From positions 7,580,036 to 7,644,035 of the forward strand of contig JAQFVV010006231.1 in assembly GCA_028023455.1 (NCBI GenBank): 64,000 nucleotides of DNA, given 5' to 3'. Positions 58,669 to 64,000 of the stretch are shown piece after piece; within the stretch, counting starts at the first letter, position 1; every line of letters begins with the position of its first letter. A model generated the notes under the pieces. That model was not told where the DNA came from, did no database searches, and saw only the letters and a list, made by a program, of their open reading frames with translations. Position numbers and translations under genes: made by a program. This DNA comes from Epiperipatus broadwayi (Eukaryota; Onychophora; Udeonychophora; Euonychophora; Peripatidae).

Positions 58669-60259
58669 TGTGCCACGACATTTTGCACAGTCCAAATTTT
58701 TTTTTATAAAATTACAAAATAAGGTGGCCAAATAAGGGCACCATCCAGCTTTTTTTCTTGGAACCAGATTGTGAAGATTTCTTCAATCAGGTTGTTTATT
58801 TGTTTACAAATGGCAATCACGAAATGCAATCCTTAAAACAATCTGTGATGGACTTAAAATTCTATAAAAGGAATATAATACATAACTAGTTAAATAATAA
58901 TGAAATCAAACATTTGTTTAACGTTTAAATATTTATTATACTCTTCTTCTATTTCCCTTCTCACTCTCTCCCCTTGCATTTATTGAATCAAACCATTTCA
59001 ATCTATTTATTACTAATACTGATTTAACATATCTTTCTAAAAGAAACCTGCACCATCACTTAATTCCAGTCTAATGAAAGACACTAATAATTATGGTATA
59101 TACAGACTAGGAGTAAACTCAATGGTGACTTACTAATAAGAATGTGCTTAATAGCAACACTCAAATCCTCTCTCGCAAATGTTAAACCCTATTCCAGAAC
59201 TCACTGGACCCCTTTATCTTTTTATATCTCTTCCCTTAGATCAAGTATATAAATTTTGTTTAGATATATACTGCTAATATCACAATGATAGAACAGGAAG
59301 AAAAGATTAATAAAAAATATATAACTTTGCTTAGTTTAAGTTAATATTACTATGTAATTAACAAATCCATCAAACCCCTTTCTATTGTTGAAACTTATAT
59401 CTATTTGAAATGAAGGCTTTTCATTATATTATTATGCCATTATACATATTATACATTAATACATGTTTCTTATAAGAAAAAAAAGTCTAGTTATTTTGAT
59501 CAATCAATGTAGTTTCTTGATCCTGTGGGAAAAAGTACTTCATCCTATGGTTGTTGTGGATTGTCCAAGCTTTCCATTTTAGTCCACTTTCCACAGCTAG
59601 TTCTACTTGTTCCTATTTACAAGATTGGCATTTCCAATGGTAGTTCCAGGTGGTATTGGAAAGAGAAGTTCCTAGAGGGGGAAAAGTTCTGATCCTTCTT
59701 AGCTACTCAACATATTCCCTGCACTTTAAAATATTATTTATTTAATTTAGTTTTTCAGGATTTAAATAATAGACGAGTACAAGCTGAATCAAAAACCAAT
59801 CGATCAATCATTATCTCCAGAAAAATTCCAATTAATTTAAACAAAAGGCAATCCTATAATTTATAATTTTAACCCTTTAATATATGTCCTTTTTTGGTCA
59901 AATTTTGCTTTTAATCCTGTGGAAACTTTCCAAATTGATGAGCGTAAAATACTTTCACTATCTAAGTTTCAACAATAGAACTAATTATAGAAAAAAAATT
60001 AACCTATCCTTTTTTCTTTTTTCACCCTTCTATCTTTAAGAACTAGAAACAAAAATTTCCAAGGATTAGAAACAAACAAAAGAAAAACTATTATTAAAAA
60101 AAAAAAAAACTTTCAAGATCTTTTTTTTATCTCAATTTAACTTATTTCAAAAAAACTTTTAAAATTCCATTTCAAAAAATAATTTTTATTTTAAAATAAC
60201 ATATACGTGATTACAATAAAATATATATGTATATAAACTGGCAAAAAAATACCAGCTCA
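58669..60259 (-). repeat. 5' LTR (minus sense)
   Basis: 1591 bp. In the minus sense it starts TGAGCTGGTATTTTTTTGCC and ends ...GTCGTGGCACA. Collinear with the other LTR, with scattered substitutions and indels. Confidence 0.9.
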
Positions 60260-60590
60260 GTGGTGTAGTGAAAATTACATTACAGAAATATTATTCATTA
60301 TTGGATAATCTTTAGTCTAACATATTTTTATTAAGTGATTTGTGTCCAAATTGCGAGGGCAGCATGTTTCACACTTATCAATGACAAAAGATATGTGCAA
60401 GGGATTGTAGTCTGTGATGAGTACTAGTTCAGTATGAAATGTGCATCTTCAAGATCTTTTTCATATGTCTTTGGTCATATATTTATGATTACATCCTTTC
60501 ACCGGGTGTTGAAAGTGGATAGAAACCAGTCCCTATCATGTATGAGATTGGTGTAGTGAAAATTATATTACAAAAATATTATATATAAAA
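60260..60590 (+). repeat. second hammerhead-repeat subfamily, A-B-A unit on the right flank of the LTR element
   Basis: GGTGTAGTGAAAATTA starts the unit at 60262 and recurs at 60554, so B (60333-60552) is flanked by two copies of A about 292 bp apart. The orientation is opposite to the unit at 52909-53238. It includes AAAGTGGATAGAAACCAGT and a hammerhead. Confidence 0.82.
60398..60460 (+). ncRNA. hammerhead ribozyme motif, one core change (copy 6)
   Basis: The core reads (G)TGATGA at 60414-60420 in place of CTGATGA. Stem-loop II GTACTAGTTCAGTAT is fully paired, GAAA is at 60436-60439, then ATGTGCAT, C, TTCAAGATC. The C-to-G change at an invariant base predicts loss of activity. Confidence 0.68.
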
Positions 60591-61290
60591 AGTGCTTCTA
60601 ATCACAACTTTTAATATATAAATATGTATTACACGTAACATGTTTGAGGAAAAATATTAATAAAAGTTTTGTAATAAGAAAAATTTGAATTAAAGACGAA
60701 ATATAGAAAGTAAAAGAGACATAAAAGATAATGACATTTCTTAGATGTTTTTATCCACATAATTAAAAAATATGTGGTGGAATAAAAATTTTAAATATAT
60801 CTAAAATAAATAAAGTAATTTATTATTTTAAAATACTGAAGTTCATTTCAGAATTAGCAGACCTAATGACTAAAAGAAAAAATAAAGATTAACATGAAGA
60901 TTAAAATTTAGAATAAACTTGAAGGTTTTGTTCTTGAGAGTCTTTTGATGTTCAGACACTGAAAATAACAAAGCTGAACTGTGATTCATGGATCCTTAGT
61001 TCCCGAGTTAGCCTCTCTATCATTTTTTTTTAAACTACTCAAAACATCTTAATTAATAGGAATATTTTTCATCTTATACAAATTTTAAAACATTATATTT
61101 TAATTATATAAATAAAAGCAATTAGAATTTTGTAAAATATATATATTGTATTATTAGCAGCCAATTAAAAATAATTGAATCTAAATTTATCTTTAGAAAC
61201 TTTGTTTGCAGAATATTGCATTCACCAGAAGGCAATATATCTCAACTTCTGATTTCAGCAATAATTATTTTCTTAGTATATTATTTCACT
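60591..61290. other. AT-rich non-coding DNA
   Basis: Nothing recognised. Confidence 0.5.
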
Positions 61291-61291
61291 G

Positions 61292-61480
61292 ATAATTCCT
61301 GGAAGTCATATGGCCTCTATTTCCTATGCTTACACAAGCTGTTAAAATAGAGGCAAAACTTTCCACACAGTAGTGCCACCAAGTGCATCCATTGATTACT
61401 TTGACTTGCATTGGGTGGCAGTACTGTGTGGAGAGTTTTGTCTCTGTTAATTCCTGGAAACCATATGACTAGAATTCAGC
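61292..61480. repeat. small foldback (MITE-like) element
   Basis: The arm AGAGGCAAAACTTTCCACAC AGTAGTGCCACC (61351-61382) pairs with GGTGGCAGTACTGTGTGGAG AGTTTTGTCTCT (from 61415). Outer parts with TCATATGG (61307) and CCATATGA (61461) extend the symmetry. The loop is about 30 nt. There is no coding capacity; it is probably a non-autonomous element. Confidence 0.75.
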
Positions 61481-61770
61481 TGATTTATAAAAGTTTCAAT
61501 GTAATATATAGAAATGATGTATAATTGACTTTTACTGTACAGTTTTAAAAGATATTTTGCTATTGATACAACTGTGGTTAACTATTAGCAAAATCATTAT
61601 ATATTACTGGTGTCCAAAAAGATATTAATAAAAAAATAATTTTAAAAATGTAGCAAATAGATTTAAAAAGAGTGAAAAGCAGAAAAAAAATACAGTTTTC
61701 ATTATGAATAATTAATAGAAGAGGAAAGATAAAACTTCATACAGATTTTACTATAAAGTAAGATATAAAT

Positions 61771-61823
61771 CTTAAAACACAAGCTTACGCTATGAAGAAA
61801 AGAGAGAATGCTTGTGTTTTAAG
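61771..61823. repeat. 14-bp perfect hairpin
   Basis: CTTAAAACACAAGC at 61771-61784 and GCTTGTGTTTTAAG at 61810-61823 with a 25-nt loop, followed by ACCTATAGAGGT. It is an isolated stem-loop of unknown role. Confidence 0.8.
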
Positions 61824-62579
61824 ACCTATAGAGGTCCCTACCTTCGTATTTTTCAGACGCTTATTTCTAAGGTTACAGCCTTAATAAATTATTACTTAAT
61901 ATAATAATGGGCATTTAATAAAATTTATAATTATAAAGTAAGATGTATAATGAATAGATTAAAAAAATATGTAGCTGTGATGCCAAACTCATGCTGACTT
62001 TGCTGGCTAATAGTAAGTCCTTAAAAAATGCATAACTGCAGGTTGTACTTATAGTAATCAGAGCTAAAATTAATAAACATTGCTCTAATATATCTGTCAG
62101 CAAACTGTTAAAAATATAGAGAATTTACCATATAGATTTTAAAACAAGGACAAAGAATTTCCACTATATTTTCAAAACATACACATGCCCAAACAGGCTA
62201 ATCAATTATTGGTTGAGGAGAGTTTCATTATTTTTCCATTCTATACAGTATGATTGAGTGCACATATAAATAATTCAAAGAATTTACAACAGATAAATCT
62301 CTAATCATCTAATTTAGGAATTCTAATTAACACTTGGCCTGAAATTTGCATTATTCTTAACATATTTTATGCTATGCTTTTTTCACTATATTATTAAATA
62401 CAATAATAATATGTGAGCATTTTAAATTAATTATAAAATCAAGTTTTTTACTCCTTTCATTATTATCCTTAATTCTTAAAAAATAAACATTTGAAAAAAT
62501 ATTTTTCAATATATTTGCTTAACTTATAACTAATTGGTCTTTTTAAACATTAACTTCATAACTATCACCTGTAATTCTT
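61824..62579. other. AT-rich non-coding DNA
   Basis: A short minus frame at 61915-62103 is not supported. Nothing else is recognised. Confidence 0.5.
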
Positions 62580-63520
62580 TAATTTGACCTTTGGACTTCA
62601 AGAGACAAAACTTTCTGTTGAAGTCCTATTTAGTTTGTCTTATTCTTGTAAATTTCATTTTTTATATTTCATTATTTTTGTTATTTTAATTTGCCATTGT
62701 TGATCAGCACTTACATCAACATTATTATTTTTAGGTAATCGTTCATTCTTGTTTTTAAATATAAGTAATCTTCTTTATAGTTTGTAGTTGGTCTCTCACT
62801 TGTCTTTCATATGACATCTTTTCTCTTTCTTTTATTTGAGAATCACTAATTTTAGCAGTGATAATATTTTCGAGATATCTTGCACTTCATCAGAATTTGC
62901 TTTTTAATATATACGTCAACAATTTATGCTTAACTATTTTCATCATTTGAGAATTTAATAAACCAGATTACTATTTCTGGGGATCTATAATAGATTTTGA
63001 AGAGAGATTTTAATCTTTGTTACTGTAATTTGTTAACAGTAAATGATGTAGTCTCAGTAATTTATTATTTAAGTGAATAAAAAGTTCACTAATCATTAAC
63101 AGCATGAGCTAAATGATTTCTAGTACAGATAATCTTTCTTTTTTCTTCCAAAGATTGTATTAAAAGGAATCACTGTTAAGACAATAATTGTTCCATTGGA
63201 GGATCCTCATTTGTAATAAATATTTGTAAAACCCTTAAATTAGATATTTTATTTACAATTGTATCTCTATCACTTTTTATCTGATTTTCTGATAGTAAAA
63301 CTTCTTCACTCAGACATTGGTGTTGAAGCTATTAATTTTTACTTTTACTAAACTTATCCACTCTATTTAAAATTATACTTAATTTAGTCTGCTTTAATAA
63401 AATAAATTTTTCTTCAAAAATTGTCTTTCAAACTCAGCCATTCATTTCTTTCAATGACATTGTTTGCATAATATTCAATCTTTTTCCATATTAGACATAT
63501 TCCTTGTATTTTTTCAATAT
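62580..63520 (-). pseudogene. degenerate coding-like region, possibly retroelement
   Basis: Several minus frames read as protein between stops, for example KEREKMSYERQVRDQLQTIK near 62760-62840, and Lys/Glu-rich runs near 63380-63480. The composition is like decayed retroelement polyproteins (Lys, Glu, Gln and Asn rich). No diagnostic motif survives. Confidence 0.3.
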
Positions 63521-63920
63521 TATAGAATTAATTGATTATGTTGATGTTGTCAACAGCAAACTATAATTTGTAAAAAATAAATAAATCAATATACCATATA
63601 AAATTACAATCGTGAATTCTAAAAAATCTATAACTTAAAAAATCTATAATTTAATTGAAAGAAATGTGAAAATATGATTAACTAAAAAGTAATACTTGTA
63701 CATTGTAAATATATATTTATTTAGATGTGTATTTATTTTAAGTTATGGCTCAAAGGCAAATAGAGTTAAATAGATAATAAGAAATTATATTAAATGGTAA
63801 TACTAAACAATGAAATAAATATGTACTATAAAAATAGTAACCATGGGATTAGTAGGATAATGTGAAGAGGATAACAAAACATAGCAAGCTAGAAATATTT
63901 TGCAAAGTAAAATTTAATAA
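63521..63920. other. AT-rich non-coding DNA
   Basis: Nothing recognised before the LINE fragment at the edge. Confidence 0.5.
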
Positions 63921-64000
63921 ATATACATGGTAAAAGGACAAATAGGTATCACAGACATCGTTGAAAGATTAAAAAAAACCTGCAATGTGGATGGGCTGCA
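63921..64000 (+). mobile_element. LINE copy D, continues beyond the window
   Basis: GGTATCACAGACATCGTTGA matches the tail segment of copies B and C (GTAACTGATGCCATTGAAAG in C). It encodes the ITDIVERLKK part of the C-terminal tail and is cut by the window end. Confidence 0.75.

Larger units (their letters stand above)
53239..60259 (-). mobile_element. LTR retrotransposon, Ty3/gypsy type, complete structure but inactive
   Basis: Two long direct repeats bound a 3.8-kb internal region coding on the minus strand in the order gag, protease, reverse transcriptase, RNase H, integrase. RNase H before integrase is the Ty3/gypsy order. The 4-bp target duplication GTGG is at 53235-53238 and 60260-60263. 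All domains are interrupted. The element sits exactly in the middle of an inverted hammerhead repeat. Confidence 0.93.

Noticed and set aside
62860-62905. CTGATGA...CGAAAA on the minus strand
   Set aside because: The intervening AGTGCAAGATATCT cannot form a stem II next to the core, and the segment can also be read as coding sequence.
1-64000. CRISPR array or bacterial-type operons
   Set aside because: No short regularly spaced direct repeats with unique spacers, no ribosome-binding sites or packed genes; composition, spliced exon and retroelements indicate a eukaryote.

Overview
The window is about three-quarters A+T, has no operon-like gene packing, and is dominated by decayed transposable elements. 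One clear spliced exon is visible. This points to an intron-rich, repeat-rich metazoan nuclear genome, most likely an invertebrate. The species cannot be determined from the sequence. No rRNA, intact tRNA gene or CRISPR array is visible.

Left part (1-12.8 kb): mostly AT-rich non-coding DNA. At 4286-4460 (minus) lies a 175-bp exon of a papain-family (C1A) peptidase homologue with good splice sites, in which the nucleophilic Cys position reads Ser. A 5'-truncated LINE with endonuclease and reverse transcriptase remnants lies on the minus strand at 5847-8430.

12.8-20 kb: a second type of non-LTR element (CCHC ORF1 plus endonuclease, T-poor on the coding strand), Penelope-like terminal fragments, two further 3' pieces of the first LINE (15.6-16.4 and 18.9-19.6 kb), and a large foldback repeat at 17.9-18.7 kb. 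A fourth LINE piece runs off the right edge.

20-40 kb: AT-rich DNA with two GC-richer islands (22.6-23.0 and 23.5-23.9 kb), a 177-codon open frame at 25.36-25.89 kb, an A-rich low-complexity block, a cluster of local tandem duplications (28.6-32.1 kb), and a textbook hAT transposon at 32476-34090 with 16-bp inverted ends and an 8-bp target duplication.

40-64 kb: two 2.2-kb direct repeats that look like long LTRs (40.05-42.23 and 42.68-44.89 kb), an inverted pair of Penelope-like 3' ends (45.6-47.3 kb), an inverted pair of coiled-coil gag-like fragments (47.5-49.2 kb), and a complete but dead LTR retrotransposon of Ty3/gypsy type at 53239-60259 (minus; TSD GTGG).

The most interesting signal is a family of short repeats carrying type I hammerhead self-cleaving ribozyme motifs. 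Seven copies were found, two of them with an intact core. They fall into two sequence subfamilies with the same secondary structure and a palindromic stem III. One subfamily also has a tRNA box-B-like segment, and two loci are head-to-head foldbacks. They resemble schistosome Sm-alpha repeats, Penelope-associated hammerheads and retrozymes, but the foldback arrangement and the exact family look unusual.
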